Assembly: GCA_030412945.1 (NCBI GenBank)
Contig: JAUHJS010000007.1
Coordinates: 62,001 to 126,000 of the forward strand
DNA length: 64,000 bases
Direction: 5' to 3'
Source: Shiella aurantiaca
GTDB taxonomy: Bacteria > Bacteroidota > Bacteroidia > Cytophagales > Cyclobacteriaceae
The notes under the pieces are model-generated. The model saw only the letters and a list, made by a program, of their open reading frames with translations. It ran no database searches and was not told the DNA's origin. Each line of letters starts with the position of its first letter. The first letter of the stretch is position 1. This document shows positions 17,448-26,100 of the stretch, piece after piece. Both the position numbers and the translations under genes were made by a program.

Positions 17448-17972
17448 TTATTGATCCAGTTTGAAGATGGATTTTAGCTCATGTGCTTCTTCGGGCTTCA
17501 TACGCTTGCCTAGTACCAAGCGAAGTTGACGTCTGCGCAAAGCTCCGTCATAGAGATCTTTTTCCTCGGCTGTTTCAGGTTCTACCTCAGGGATGTCGAT
17601 AGGGCGACCACCTTGATCTACCGCTACAAAAGTGAAAAAGGCACGATTGCTCATGTACTTAGTGCCGCTCGGAATATCTTCTGCCCATACTTCAATGTGC
17701 ACTTCCATAGAGCTATTGAAGGCACGGGTCACTTTGGCCTGAAGGGTAACCACATTACCTAAGGCAATAGGTTTGGTGAAGGAAATATTGTCGACCGATG
17801 CCGTTACCACAATGCGGTTAGAATGGCGCTGAGCCGATATAGCCGCTACTATATCCATCCAGTGCATGAGTCGCCCTCCCATCAGGTTGTTCAGGGTGTT
17901 GGTATCGTTGGGCAATACCAGTTCGGTCATAGTTACAAACGATTCACTCGCTTTTTTGGTCTTTTTAGGCAT
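17448..17972 (-). CDS. Acyl-CoA thioesterase (hotdog fold)
   Basis: A 174-aa hotdog-fold thioesterase of the YciA/BACH group hydrolysing acyl-CoA. The signature NTLNNLMGGRLMHWMDIVAAISA contains the catalytic Asp and the hotdog helix, followed by strands TASVDNISFTKPIALGNVVTLQAKV. A C-terminal stretch of about 40 residues (EEKDLYDGALRRRQLRLVLG) is longer than in YciA and charged. The frame is open to 18044, overlapping pcm, but MPKKTKKASES at 17972 is a natural start 10 bp after pcm ends. Confidence 0.88.
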   Translation of the reverse strand: MPKKTKKASESFVTMTELVLPNDTNTLNNLMGGRLMHWMDIVAAISAQRHSNRIVVTASVDNISFTKPIALGNVVTLQAKVTRAFNSSMEVHIEVWAEDIPSGTKYMSNRAFFTFVAVDQGGRPIDIPEVEPETAEEKDLYDGALRRRQLRLVLGKRMKPEEAHELKSIFKLDQ

Positions 17973-17982
17973 ATCTAGGTCT

Positions 17983-18651
17983 TTATTTAGCACTTTTCCC
18001 CCAGCCTTTGTCACCCAATAGGGGCACGAAGCTGAAGTTGTCAAATTCTTCTTTTAATAATTTCTTATCGGCCAAGCGCGTGATGCGGAACATTTTTTGG
18101 GTAGTGTTATTTCCTACAGGAATCACCAAAACGCCCCCTTCTTTCAATTGCCCCAGTAAATCGCTAGGCACGGTAGGTGCTCCAGCCGTTACGATAATTT
18201 TATCATAAGGGGCATGAGCCGGCAAGCCTTTGGAGCCATCGCCATGAAAAAAGTGAGGCTGATAGCCCATCATGGGTAAAAACTTGCGGGTGCGCTCGTA
18301 GAGCACTTGATTGTACTCAATGGTAAATACTTCGGCTCCCAGTTCCAATAATACACAGCTCTGATAGCCCGAACCTGTACCGATTTCCAATACCTTGTCG
18401 CCCGGGCGTACATGTAAAAGTTCAGTCTGGAAGGCCACCGTGTAGGGTTGGGAGATGGTTTGCCCCTCACCAATCGGAAAAGCCTTGTCCTGATAGGCGT
18501 GTTCTACCAAGGCATTGTCAAAAAAGACATGGCGGGGGATTTTTAAGATCGCCTGAAGCACTTGGGGCTGCGTGATTCCTTTTTCTTGCAGGATTCTCAC
18601 CAGTCCTTTGCGCATGCCTTTGTGTCGATATGTGTCTTCTTGCACGTACAT
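17983..18651 (-). CDS. pcm: Protein-L-isoaspartate O-methyltransferase
   Basis: A 222-aa SAM-dependent repair enzyme that methylates isoaspartyl residues in aged proteins. Visible: IPRHVFF, the substrate loop AFPIGEGQTISQPYTVAFQ, SAM motif I VLEIGTGSGYQSCVLLELG, motif post-I VFTIEYN, DGSKGLPAHAPYDKIIVTAG and GGVLVIPVG. Length is typical. It is the first gene of the probable operon pcm-thioesterase-unknown-NlpC. Confidence 0.94.
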   Translation of the reverse strand: MYVQEDTYRHKGMRKGLVRILQEKGITQPQVLQAILKIPRHVFFDNALVEHAYQDKAFPIGEGQTISQPYTVAFQTELLHVRPGDKVLEIGTGSGYQSCVLLELGAEVFTIEYNQVLYERTRKFLPMMGYQPHFFHGDGSKGLPAHAPYDKIIVTAGAPTVPSDLLGQLKEGGVLVIPVGNNTTQKMFRITRLADKKLLKEEFDNFSFVPLLGDKGWGKSAK

Positions 18652-18763
18652 ATGGGTGCAGCAAAAGTAGGGATATAAAGGCGTAAAAAAAATTGAAATA
18701 AATCCGGCTTATCCCATCAAAGGCTATTTTATTTGGCTCAGGATTGACCCATATTTGCATACT

Positions 18764-19345
18764 ATGTTTACCGGAATCATCGAAACCATGGGCGAAGTGC
18801 TCGCCCTCACCAAGGAGCAGAGCAATCTGCACATTCGGGTGGCCAGCCCTATCACCTCCGAACTGAAAATTGACCAAAGTGTGTCGCACAATGGCGTATG
18901 CCTTACCGTGGTGGCTATTGAAGGCGATAGTTATACCGTTACGGCCATTGACGAGACACTCAAAAAGACTAATTTGGGTGACTTAAAGGTTGCTGACAAG
19001 GTGAACCTAGAGCGATGTATGCCGGCCAATGGGCGCTTCGATGGGCATATTGTGCAAGGCCATGTAGATCAAGTTGGCGAGTGTGTGGAGCTAAGCGACC
19101 AAGGAGGAAGTTGGATATTTCGTTTCAAGTTTTCTGATAGTCAACATCTGGTGGTAGAGAAGGGAAGTATATGCATCAATGGTGTGAGTCTTACCTGCTT
19201 TGACTGTACTGATACTATGTTTAGTGTGGCTATTATTCCCTATACTTTTGCCCATACCAATTTCCATCAGTTAAAGGTGGGTAGCCGCGTAAACCTTGAA
19301 TTTGACATTGTGGGTAAGTATATTCAGCGGATGTTAAAAAAATAA
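18764..19345 (+). CDS. ribE: Riboflavin synthase, alpha subunit
   Basis: A 193-aa enzyme that dismutates two 6,7-dimethyl-8-ribityllumazines into riboflavin. It begins with the classical MFTGIIETMG and shows two homologous beta-barrel halves, each with an SHNGVCLTV / INGVSLTC motif and a GHIVQGHVDQVG turn. The frame opens at GTG 18755 but MFTGI at 18764 is the universal family start. No FMN riboswitch fold is recognisable in the 112 bp upstream. Confidence 0.95.
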   Translation: MFTGIIETMGEVLALTKEQSNLHIRVASPITSELKIDQSVSHNGVCLTVVAIEGDSYTVTAIDETLKKTNLGDLKVADKVNLERCMPANGRFDGHIVQGHVDQVGECVELSDQGGSWIFRFKFSDSQHLVVEKGSICINGVSLTCFDCTDTMFSVAIIPYTFAHTNFHQLKVGSRVNLEFDIVGKYIQRMLKK

Positions 19346-19437
19346 TTAGCCAACATTGTGATTTAATCGGATATATAGTTTTCTTTAGCATACTATCCAA
19401 TACCACCTATTAGTAGCAAGGATTTAACTGTGGAGTT

Positions 19438-20130
19438 ATGAAAATTAATTGCCTGATTGTAGATGACGAGAAAGTATCTCGTAAAGTAGTTGCTCGCTAT
19501 GTGGAACTCACTAATTACTTACACCTAACCAAAGAGTGTGAAACAGCCGAAGAGGCTTTGCAAATCTTAAAAGAAGAAGATATCGATATCATCTTCTTAG
19601 ATATCCAAATGCCGGGTATGAGCGGTATGGAGCTTTTGCAGACATTTGACAATGCCTACGAAGTGATTCTGATAACGGGGGTAGATTCGTATGCGGTACA
19701 GGCTTTCGAAAACAAAGCCACCGATTACTTGGTGAAGCCTTTCGATTACAACCGCTTCTTGAAGGCCGTTACCCGTGCCAAGGAGAATATTGAGAATTTC
19801 CGCAGCAAGAGCGAGAAGTTTACAGATTTGTTTTTCAAGTCAGACTCGCGCATGGTAAGGGCGGAGTTTTCTAATATATTCTACATTGAGGCCATGGCCG
19901 ACTACGTAGTGATTGTAACAGAAAACGCCAAGTATATTGTACACAGCACCATGAAGGGTATCGAAAACCGACTTCCCTCCAGTATGTTTGCCCGTGTACA
20001 CAGAAGTTATATTGTGAACATGAAAAAGATAGAGTACATGGAAGATATGGCCGTACACATGCGTGGTAAAGCCATTCCCATTGGTGCCTCCTACAAAGAA
20101 AACTACATGGAACGTTTGAACTTCCTATAA
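19438..20130 (+). CDS. LytTR family response regulator
   Basis: A 230-aa regulator with a receiver domain (residues 1-120; acidic VDDEK, phospho-acceptor in IIFLDIQMPGMSGMEL, Lys in DYLVKPFDYNRF) and a C-terminal LytTR DNA-binding domain (about 130-230; ADYVVIVTENAKYIVHSTMKG, FARVHRSYIVNMKKI). Such regulators usually pair with a LytS-type (His_kinase) sensor, but none is adjacent, so it is an orphan here. Ends at a UUCG-loop terminator. Confidence 0.92.
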   Translation: MKINCLIVDDEKVSRKVVARYVELTNYLHLTKECETAEEALQILKEEDIDIIFLDIQMPGMSGMELLQTFDNAYEVILITGVDSYAVQAFENKATDYLVKPFDYNRFLKAVTRAKENIENFRSKSEKFTDLFFKSDSRMVRAEFSNIFYIEAMADYVVIVTENAKYIVHSTMKGIENRLPSSMFARVHRSYIVNMKKIEYMEDMAVHMRGKAIPIGASYKENYMERLNFL

Positions 20131-20709
20131 TCAAGAGCCTTCGGGCTCTTTTTTTATGCGCTTCCAAAAGTAGGTCCAAGCTCGGAATACGACATAGGCA
20201 CTTCCCCAGCCAATAAGTGCACCCACAATAATATCACCTGGGTAGTGCACTCCTAGGTACACCCGACTATAGGATACAAGAGCTGCCCAAAGAATCAGTA
20301 TCCATGCCCAGGTATACTTAGGGCGCAAAATCCAAAAGAAAAACAAGGCAATGCCAAAGGTGTTGGAAGCATGGCTGGAGGCAAACCCATACCTTCCGCC
20401 ACATTTATTAACCGTATGGACAAGTCCGGCCAAAGCCTCTTCATGACAAGGTCGTGGGCGCGCCACTAAGGGTTTTAGCAATCCTGAGGCTAATTGATCG
20501 GTAAGCGTAATTAATACAGCAATAAACAAAAGGCTCCAAAAACCTTTTACGCCATAAGTTTTATAAAGTAGGAATAACAAAAATACATAGAGCGGAATCC
20601 ACTCGTATTTACCTGAAATAAATACCATGATAGGGTCGAGCCAGTCGGTATGCTGGCCGTTAAGCCAAAGAAAAAGTGCTCTGTCCCATTGGTTGAGTTG
20701 TTCTATCAT
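20131..20709 (-). CDS. PAP2 family membrane phosphatase
   Basis: A 192-aa polytopic phosphatase of the lipid phosphate group, plausibly recycling undecaprenyl diphosphate. All three signature blocks are present: KPLVARPRP (KX6RP), FASSHASNTFG (with the catalytic His), and YSRVYLGVHYPGDIIVG (SRX5HX3D). Five or six hydrophobic helices. Lies 2 bp upstream of hemF's stop in the same direction, so the two are probably co-transcribed with hemF first. Confidence 0.92.
   Translation of the reverse strand: MIEQLNQWDRALFLWLNGQHTDWLDPIMVFISGKYEWIPLYVFLLFLLYKTYGVKGFWSLLFIAVLITLTDQLASGLLKPLVARPRPCHEEALAGLVHTVNKCGGRYGFASSHASNTFGIALFFFWILRPKYTWAWILILWAALVSYSRVYLGVHYPGDIIVGALIGWGSAYVVFRAWTYFWKRIKKEPEGS
20133..20157. 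terminator. Terminator with UUCG tetraloop
   Basis: AAGAGCC-TTCG-GGCTCTT followed by six more T. A perfect seven-base stem capped by the very stable UUCG loop, overlapping the last codons of the convergent PAP2 gene. Confidence 0.85.
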
Positions 20710-20711
20710 GC

Positions 20712-21626
20712 CTATTCTATCCAGTTAATGCCTTTTTTTAACAAAGAAAGCGTTTCAGCTTCTGCTGAATTTATTTCCGGAGAATGATTGTAGGCCCAAT
20801 TAGCCGTGGGAGGCATGCTCATCAGAATAGATTCGGTGCGGCCATCAGTATCTAGCCCAAACTTTGTCCCTTTGTCCCACACCAAGTTGAATTCCACATA
20901 GCGGCCTCTGCGCAGCATTTGCCAGTCTTTTTGAGCGGGCGAATAAGGTAGCGCTCCATTTTTTCGCATAAAATGCGTGTATACCTGAGGGAAAAGCATA
21001 CCTACTCCTTGCACAAAGGCAAAGAGTGCTTCCTTGGTTTTTCCTTCTTTTTCGTTTAGGTGATCGAAGAATATACCGCCAATTCCGCGTGTTTCTTTAC
21101 GATGGGGTAGATAGAAATAATCATCGGCCCAGTTTTTAAAACGAGCATAGTAAGATGCATCGTGGCGGTCGCAGACTTCCTTCAATGCCATGTGGAAATA
21201 ACGAGCATCTGCTTTGTCTACCTGATGAGGGGTAAGGTCTATGCCTCCACCAAACCACCATACGCCATTGCTCATTTCAAAGTAGCGAACATTCATATGA
21301 ATGATAGGCACACGTGGGTTCTCCGGATGTATTACGATAGAAACTCCCGTGGCATAGAAATCAGCCTCCGGTAGTTTTAAAGCTTGTAAAATTTTTTCAG
21401 GGGTTTTACCATGAACAGCCGAAAAAGCCACACCTCCTTTTTCAATCACGCCTCCCTTTTCAATCACACGGGTGCGCCCACCACCTCCGGCCTCGCGTTG
21501 CCAGGCATCTTCTTTAAAGCGGGCTTTGCCATCGGCTTTTTCCAGCTCTGTACAAATATGATCTTGCAAACTTTTGAACCAATCGCTGATCTGTTCTTTG
21601 GTACTATGCATCTGTTTTTGAATCAA
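20712..21626 (-). CDS. hemF: Oxygen-dependent coproporphyrinogen III oxidase
   Basis: A 304-aa enzyme that uses O2 to decarboxylate two propionates of coproporphyrinogen III in haem synthesis. Marks: WQREAGGGGRTRVIE, PEFYxTG-like block FYATGVSIVIHP, the FGGGIDLTP active-site loop, HRKETRGIGGIFFDH, and the C-terminal GRYVEFNLVWDKGTKFGL. Length is normal. Its presence points to aerobic life. Starts at ATG 21626 or 21611. Confidence 0.95.
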   Translation of the reverse strand: MIQKQMHSTKEQISDWFKSLQDHICTELEKADGKARFKEDAWQREAGGGGRTRVIEKGGVIEKGGVAFSAVHGKTPEKILQALKLPEADFYATGVSIVIHPENPRVPIIHMNVRYFEMSNGVWWFGGGIDLTPHQVDKADARYFHMALKEVCDRHDASYYARFKNWADDYFYLPHRKETRGIGGIFFDHLNEKEGKTKEALFAFVQGVGMLFPQVYTHFMRKNGALPYSPAQKDWQMLRRGRYVEFNLVWDKGTKFGLDTDGRTESILMSMPPTANWAYNHSPEINSAEAETLSLLKKGINWIE

Positions 21627-21723
21627 TTATTTAGGAAAAATGACGTCCGAAAACGTTTGTAAGACTAAATATTCAGCCAAAAATAACTAAATTCGCCTCT
21701 ATAACTATCAGCAAAAGATAATA

Positions 21724-23814
21724 ATGTCTACAAGCACAGTTGTAAAAAAAGCCTCCGCACTTCCTAAAGAAATCCTTCATAAAGCCTATCGCTTACTTCA
21801 TACCGCTCGCCAAATGGCGCATACCTATGAAGAAAACCGTGCGATTTGCAGCAAATACGTTCATAGTACTTCCAAAGGGCATGAAGCCATCCAATTGGCC
21901 TCCGCTTTTCACCTCACCGAGCATGATTTTGCTGCGCCCTACTACCGCGATGAATCGCTCTTGCTGGGCTTGGGTATTCGTCCCTATGAGCTTATGCTGC
22001 AATTAATGGCCAAAAAGGATGATCCCTTTTCGGGAGGGCGTACCTATTACAATCACCCCAGCCTGAAACGCGAGGGCTTTCCTATCATTCCTCACCAAAG
22101 TTCGGCCACAGGAATGCAAGTGATCCCGGCTACCGGGATGGCGCATGCCATTGCGTATTTAGAGTCACAAGGTTTGAAAGATAAGAAAACCCAATCGGTA
22201 GTACTTTGCTCTTTGGGCGATGGCTCCGTTACCGAAGGGGAAGTAGCCGAAGCTTTGCAAATGGCGGTATTGCATCCTATGCCAATTGTATATTTGGTGC
22301 AGGATAATAACTGGGGCATATCCGCCACCGGAAAAGAAATGCGCGCCATGGATGCCTATGAATATGCAGCCGGATTCAAAGGGCTAGAGCGCATGCGCAT
22401 AGATGGTAGCGATTTTGCCAGTTCCTATCTAGGCATGAAAAAAGCCTTTGATTATGCTCGTAAAAATAGAAAACCCATCTTAGTTCATGCTAGCTGCGCC
22501 TTGCTCAATCACCATACTTCAGGTGTGCGCAAGGAATGGTACCGAAGCGAGGCCGACTTGGCTCAGCATGAGGCGAATGATCCTTTGCAAAAACTGAAAA
22601 ACTACCTCTTGGAAGAGGCGGGTTTTACTGCCAAAGAACTAGCTGCTATTGAAAAAGAAGCGGCAAAATGGGTAGCAGATGAATATCAACTGGCTTTACA
22701 GGCTCCCGATCCAGATTGGGATGACTTCGATTCGCATGAATTTGCACCTACTCCTGTGCAAGAGGAAAAAGGAACTCGCTCACCTGCTAAAGCCGAAAAA
22801 GTGGTGATGGTAGATTCGGCTTTAAAAGCCGTGGATGAAATTATGAAAACCTATCCTGAAGCCTTGTTTTACGGACAAGATGTAGGCGGGCAGCTAGGCG
22901 GGGTATTCCGTGAAGCGGCCAACTTGGCTAAGAAATATGGCGATAGCCGTGTATTCAATACACCTATTCAAGAGGCCTATATCATTGGTTCTACTGCGGG
23001 CATGTCGGCAGTAGGAGCCAAGCCCATTGTGGAAATTCAGTTTGCAGATTACATCTGGCCGGGTATCAACCAACTGGTAGAGGAGCTTTCTAAAAGTTGT
23101 TATTTATCGAAAGGTAAATTCCCGATACAATCTCTCATTCGTGTGCCAATAGGCGCCTATGGAGGAGGAGGCCCTTACCATTCAGGAAGTGTGGAATCTA
23201 CTTTGCTGAATATCCGCGGCATTAAAGTAGTGTATCCGTCCAATGCAGCAGATATGAAAGGCTTGATGAAAGCGGCTTTCCTAGATCCCAATCCGGTGGT
23301 GATGCTGGAACACAAAGGGCTTTACTGGAGCAAAGTGCCCGGTACCGAAGAGGCCAAAATGCCGGAGCCTTCAGAAGACTATATTATTCCTTTAGGGAAG
23401 GCGCGCATTGCACAAGAAGCAAGTGCAGAAGCATTAGAAGAAGGAAGTTCTTGTTTGGTAATAACCTACGGGATGGGCGTTTATTGGGCCAAATCAGCCT
23501 CTAAAAAGTGGAAAGGCCAAGTGGAAATACTAGATCTGCGTACGCTCAATCCCATCGATTGGGAAATGATAAAAGAACGTGTGGCACTTCATGGTAAAGT
23601 ACTTGTTCTTACCGAAGAACCTCTTCTCAATTCCTTTGCCGAATCTCTGGCCGGACGTATTTCCATGCACTGTTTTGAACAGCTTGATGCTCCGGTAATG
23701 ACGCAAGGAGCGGCTAATCTTCCGGCTATTCCTCTGAATGCAGACTTGGAGCGGATGATGTTGCCTACCGCTGAGAAGGTGGCGGCTACGCTGGAGAAAT
23801 TACTTAGCTATTAA
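21724..23814 (+). CDS. 2-oxo acid dehydrogenase E1 component, alpha and beta fused
   Basis: A 696-aa thiamine-diphosphate enzyme decarboxylating a 2-oxo acid, most likely a branched-chain 2-oxo acid, and passing the acyl group to lipoyl-E2. Residues 1-330 are the alpha part, with APYYRDESLLLGLG and the ThDP/Mg motif CSLGDGSVTEGEVAEAL...QDNNWG. A Pro/Glu/Lys-rich linker (about 335-360) leads to the beta part (360-696) with FYGQDVGGQLGGVFR, EIQFADYIWPGINQLV, and GAYGGGGPYHSGSVES. This single-chain form is usual in Bacteroidota, whereas many other bacteria have two genes. No E2 or E3 gene is adjacent. A TAAATTCG box at 21688 may be its -7 element. Confidence 0.9.
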   Translation: MSTSTVVKKASALPKEILHKAYRLLHTARQMAHTYEENRAICSKYVHSTSKGHEAIQLASAFHLTEHDFAAPYYRDESLLLGLGIRPYELMLQLMAKKDDPFSGGRTYYNHPSLKREGFPIIPHQSSATGMQVIPATGMAHAIAYLESQGLKDKKTQSVVLCSLGDGSVTEGEVAEALQMAVLHPMPIVYLVQDNNWGISATGKEMRAMDAYEYAAGFKGLERMRIDGSDFASSYLGMKKAFDYARKNRKPILVHASCALLNHHTSGVRKEWYRSEADLAQHEANDPLQKLKNYLLEEAGFTAKELAAIEKEAAKWVADEYQLALQAPDPDWDDFDSHEFAPTPVQEEKGTRSPAKAEKVVMVDSALKAVDEIMKTYPEALFYGQDVGGQLGGVFREAANLAKKYGDSRVFNTPIQEAYIIGSTAGMSAVGAKPIVEIQFADYIWPGINQLVEELSKSCYLSKGKFPIQSLIRVPIGAYGGGGPYHSGSVESTLLNIRGIKVVYPSNAADMKGLMKAAFLDPNPVVMLEHKGLYWSKVPGTEEAKMPEPSEDYIIPLGKARIAQEASAEALEEGSSCLVITYGMGVYWAKSASKKWKGQVEILDLRTLNPIDWEMIKERVALHGKVLVLTEEPLLNSFAESLAGRISMHCFEQLDAPVMTQGAANLPAIPLNADLERMMLPTAEKVAATLEKLLSY

Positions 23815-23821
23815 CGATTTC

Positions 23822-23852
23822 AAGAGGCTCGCAAGAGCCTCTTTTATTTTAT
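23822..23852. terminator. Bidirectional terminator with GCAA tetraloop
   Basis: AAGAGGCTC-GCAA-GAGCCTCTT, a perfect nine-base stem with T-run, shared by the convergent E1 and aroB genes. Stem and loop almost equal the terminator at 14521. Confidence 0.85.
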
Positions 23853-24865
23853 TGAAATACCTCGGCAATCTCCTGTTCGCTTACCGCTATATCAAATACA
23901 GGTTTGCCGATTCCTTCCAAAAGAACCATTTTAATAATTCCTTGTTGGTTCTTTTTATCCTGATGGGCCAATGCGATAATCTGGCGAATTTCCTCTTCCG
24001 AGAACCTTGGTAAACTAAACTGGCTGGCTATGTATTGCCTAATAGCTATGCCCTCGGCTTCTGAAAGTCCTGCTTTCTTTTGACTAAGTAAACTGGCCAA
24101 TACCATGCCTACCGCTATGGCTTCTCCATGCAGTAGCTTGCGCTCGGTATTGAGCAATAAGCTTTCGATGGCGTGACCCAAGGTATGACCAAAGTTGAGC
24201 ACTTTCCGGATGCCTTTTTCGGTAGGGTCTTCCGTAGTGATGCGCTCTTTTAGTGCAATAGAAAGTCGGATGTGTTTTTCCCAATCTTGGTTTTGCCAAG
24301 CCTTTTGACTCAACTCATTCCACCAAGCGGTATCGCTGATGAGTGCATGTTTGATTACTTCTGCAAAGCCTGAGCGCAACTCCGCTTCGGGTAAGGATTT
24401 GAGAAATACCGGGTGCGCAAATACCAAATCAGGAATCTGAAATACGCCAATCTGATTTTTAAAACCGCCAAAGTCTATCCCCAACTTGCCACCCACACTG
24501 GCGTCCACCTGAGCCAATAGCGTAGTAGGGATATTGATAAAGCGTATGCCTCTTTTATACGTGCTGGCGCAGAAGCCGCCCATATCGCCAATTACGCCTC
24601 CGCCCAAATTAACTAATAAGGAATGGCGCGAGAACTGAGCATCGGTAAGCGCTTGCCATATGCTCGAACAGGTTTCTATCGTTTTATGGATTTCGCCTGA
24701 GGAAATTTGAATAAGCTTATGCGCAGGGAAATATTCCTTTATTATGGGATAGCAAAGCGCGTGCGTGTTCTCATCTACCAACACGGCTAACTTGTCAGGT
24801 TGCAATTGGGTGATAAAACGGGCCAAATCGCGCCAAGGGGCACTTACTTGTATAGGTTGCTTCAT
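23849..24865 (-). CDS. aroB: 3-dehydroquinate synthase
   Basis: A 338-aa NAD-dependent, metal-binding lyase turning DAHP into 3-dehydroquinate, step two of the shikimate pathway. Visible: NLGGGVIGDMGGFCASTYKRGI for NAD binding, DASVGGKLGIDFGGFKNQIG, the metal ligand region ELRSGFAEVIKHALI, and LNFGHTLGHAIESLL with its two histidines. Starts 1 bp after the stop of the DAHP synthase gene (24867), so the first two shikimate steps form a two-gene operon. Confidence 0.95.
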   Translation of the reverse strand: MKQPIQVSAPWRDLARFITQLQPDKLAVLVDENTHALCYPIIKEYFPAHKLIQISSGEIHKTIETCSSIWQALTDAQFSRHSLLVNLGGGVIGDMGGFCASTYKRGIRFINIPTTLLAQVDASVGGKLGIDFGGFKNQIGVFQIPDLVFAHPVFLKSLPEAELRSGFAEVIKHALISDTAWWNELSQKAWQNQDWEKHIRLSIALKERITTEDPTEKGIRKVLNFGHTLGHAIESLLLNTERKLLHGEAIAVGMVLASLLSQKKAGLSEAEGIAIRQYIASQFSLPRFSEEEIRQIIALAHQDKKNQQGIIKMVLLEGIGKPVFDIAVSEQEIAEVFQ

Positions 24866-24866
24866 G

Positions 24867-25946
24867 CTATCGGCTAGGGTTTTGTTGGCTTACCTCCGTT
24901 TGGATTTTGATAGATTCCGTATGGATGATTTTATATAGCTCCTCTACAAAATCAGGACTTAGCCTAAGTGCTTTTCCCCATTCGGGTCGGGAATGGAATA
25001 CCTCGTTCCAGCGTTCAATCTGAAATACGGCCACATTGTTCTCTTTTTTGTATTCACCCAATTGTTCTACTAAAGCCATGCGAGAGGCTAAGGCTTCCAG
25101 TATTTCCCGGTCAGCTTGATCTATTTGATGCCTGAGTTCTTCTAGTTTGTTGATAAACAGCGGGTTGCTAGAGCTGGCTGAGCGTATGCTCAAATTGGCC
25201 AGTAGGCTAAGCAAAGCCTTTGGGGTAAGCTGTTGTTCCGCATCGCTCAAAGCCGATTCGGGATGAATATGTGATTCTATCATCAGACCATCGTAATTCA
25301 TATCCATCGCCCGCTGGGCAATTTCTTGTAGTAAGGCCCTTTTTCCGGCAATATGGCTGGGGTCGCAAATCAAAGGCAAGGAAGGATGTAGCGTTTTGAG
25401 TTCCAAAGGGATTTGCCAAAGCGGCATATTGCGGTATTTGCTCTTTTGAAAAGAAGAAAAACCACGGTGTATCGCCCCTATCTGGGTGATTCCCGCATGC
25501 ATAATCCGCTCAATGGCGCCCATCCATAGGGCCAAATCAGGGTTTACCGGATTTTTTACCAGCACGGGTATATTCACGCCTTTCAGTACATCGGCCAATT
25601 CTTGTACATTAAAAGGATTTACCGTGGTGCGGGCACCAATCCATAAGATATCGATGCCGGCCTTTAAGCAGCGCTCCACATGCTCAGGCGTGGCTACTTC
25701 CACCGCAAAAGAAAGGGAAGGGTGGGCGGTTTTAATCTCCTTAATCCACTCTAGTGCAATAGCGCCTACGCCTTCAAACTGATGCGGACGGGTGCGCGGT
25801 TTCCACACTCCGGCACGTAAGGTACGTATGCCACCTTCCGCCAATTGCAGGCAGGTTTGCTCCAGTTGCTCGGGCGATTCGGCACTGCAAGGGCCGGAAA
25901 TTATCCACGGATGACCTTTATCTTTAATCCAATTTTCCATTTGCAC
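24867..25946 (-). CDS. Bifunctional DAHP synthase - chorismate mutase type II
   Basis: A 359-aa fusion. Residues 1-260 are a DAHP synthase of the KDO8P-synthase-like class (SGPCSAESPEQLEQ, RAGVWKPRTRPHQFEG, LWIGARTTVNPF, VLVKNPVNPD, LICDPSHIAGKR, GLMIESHIHPE with metal and PEP ligands). Residues 270-350 are an AroQ-type chorismate mutase helix bundle (INKLEELRHQIDQADREIL, RMALVEQLGEYKKEN). Fusing the entry step with the branch point to Phe/Tyr suggests prephenate or chorismate feedback. The start may be ATG 25946 or 25940 (MENWIKDK). Confidence 0.93.
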   Translation of the reverse strand: MQMENWIKDKGHPWIISGPCSAESPEQLEQTCLQLAEGGIRTLRAGVWKPRTRPHQFEGVGAIALEWIKEIKTAHPSLSFAVEVATPEHVERCLKAGIDILWIGARTTVNPFNVQELADVLKGVNIPVLVKNPVNPDLALWMGAIERIMHAGITQIGAIHRGFSSFQKSKYRNMPLWQIPLELKTLHPSLPLICDPSHIAGKRALLQEIAQRAMDMNYDGLMIESHIHPESALSDAEQQLTPKALLSLLANLSIRSASSSNPLFINKLEELRHQIDQADREILEALASRMALVEQLGEYKKENNVAVFQIERWNEVFHSRPEWGKALRLSPDFVEELYKIIHTESIKIQTEVSQQNPSR

Positions 25947-26076
25947 TCAGCATTGATTTTTGCCTCTCAGTGTACAACATAAGAGACATCAATCGGTTTT
26001 AAGCAAAAGTGAAGAATATCTTTCATTCATGAAACTACTTTGTGTTTATATGCGCGAATAAGCCCATGCTATTTGC

Positions 26077-26084
26077 TATATTTG
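26077..26084 (+). promoter_or_regulatory. -7 box of the proline dehydrogenase gene
   Basis: TATATTTG exactly fits TAnnTTTG and is 16 bases before the ATG at 26101, implying a very short leader. No good -33 TTTG stands at the right distance. Confidence 0.4.
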
Positions 26085-26100
26085 CACCGATTTTTCAATT

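Noticed and set aside
18652..18763. FMN riboswitch upstream of ribE
   Set aside because: No conserved RFN stems are recognisable and the gap is too short.
21411..21480. Near-tandem repeat in hemF (VIEKGGVIEKGGV)
   Set aside because: Other HemF proteins have the same length and pattern here (VLENGKVFEKAGV type), so it is ordinary family sequence, not a duplication.
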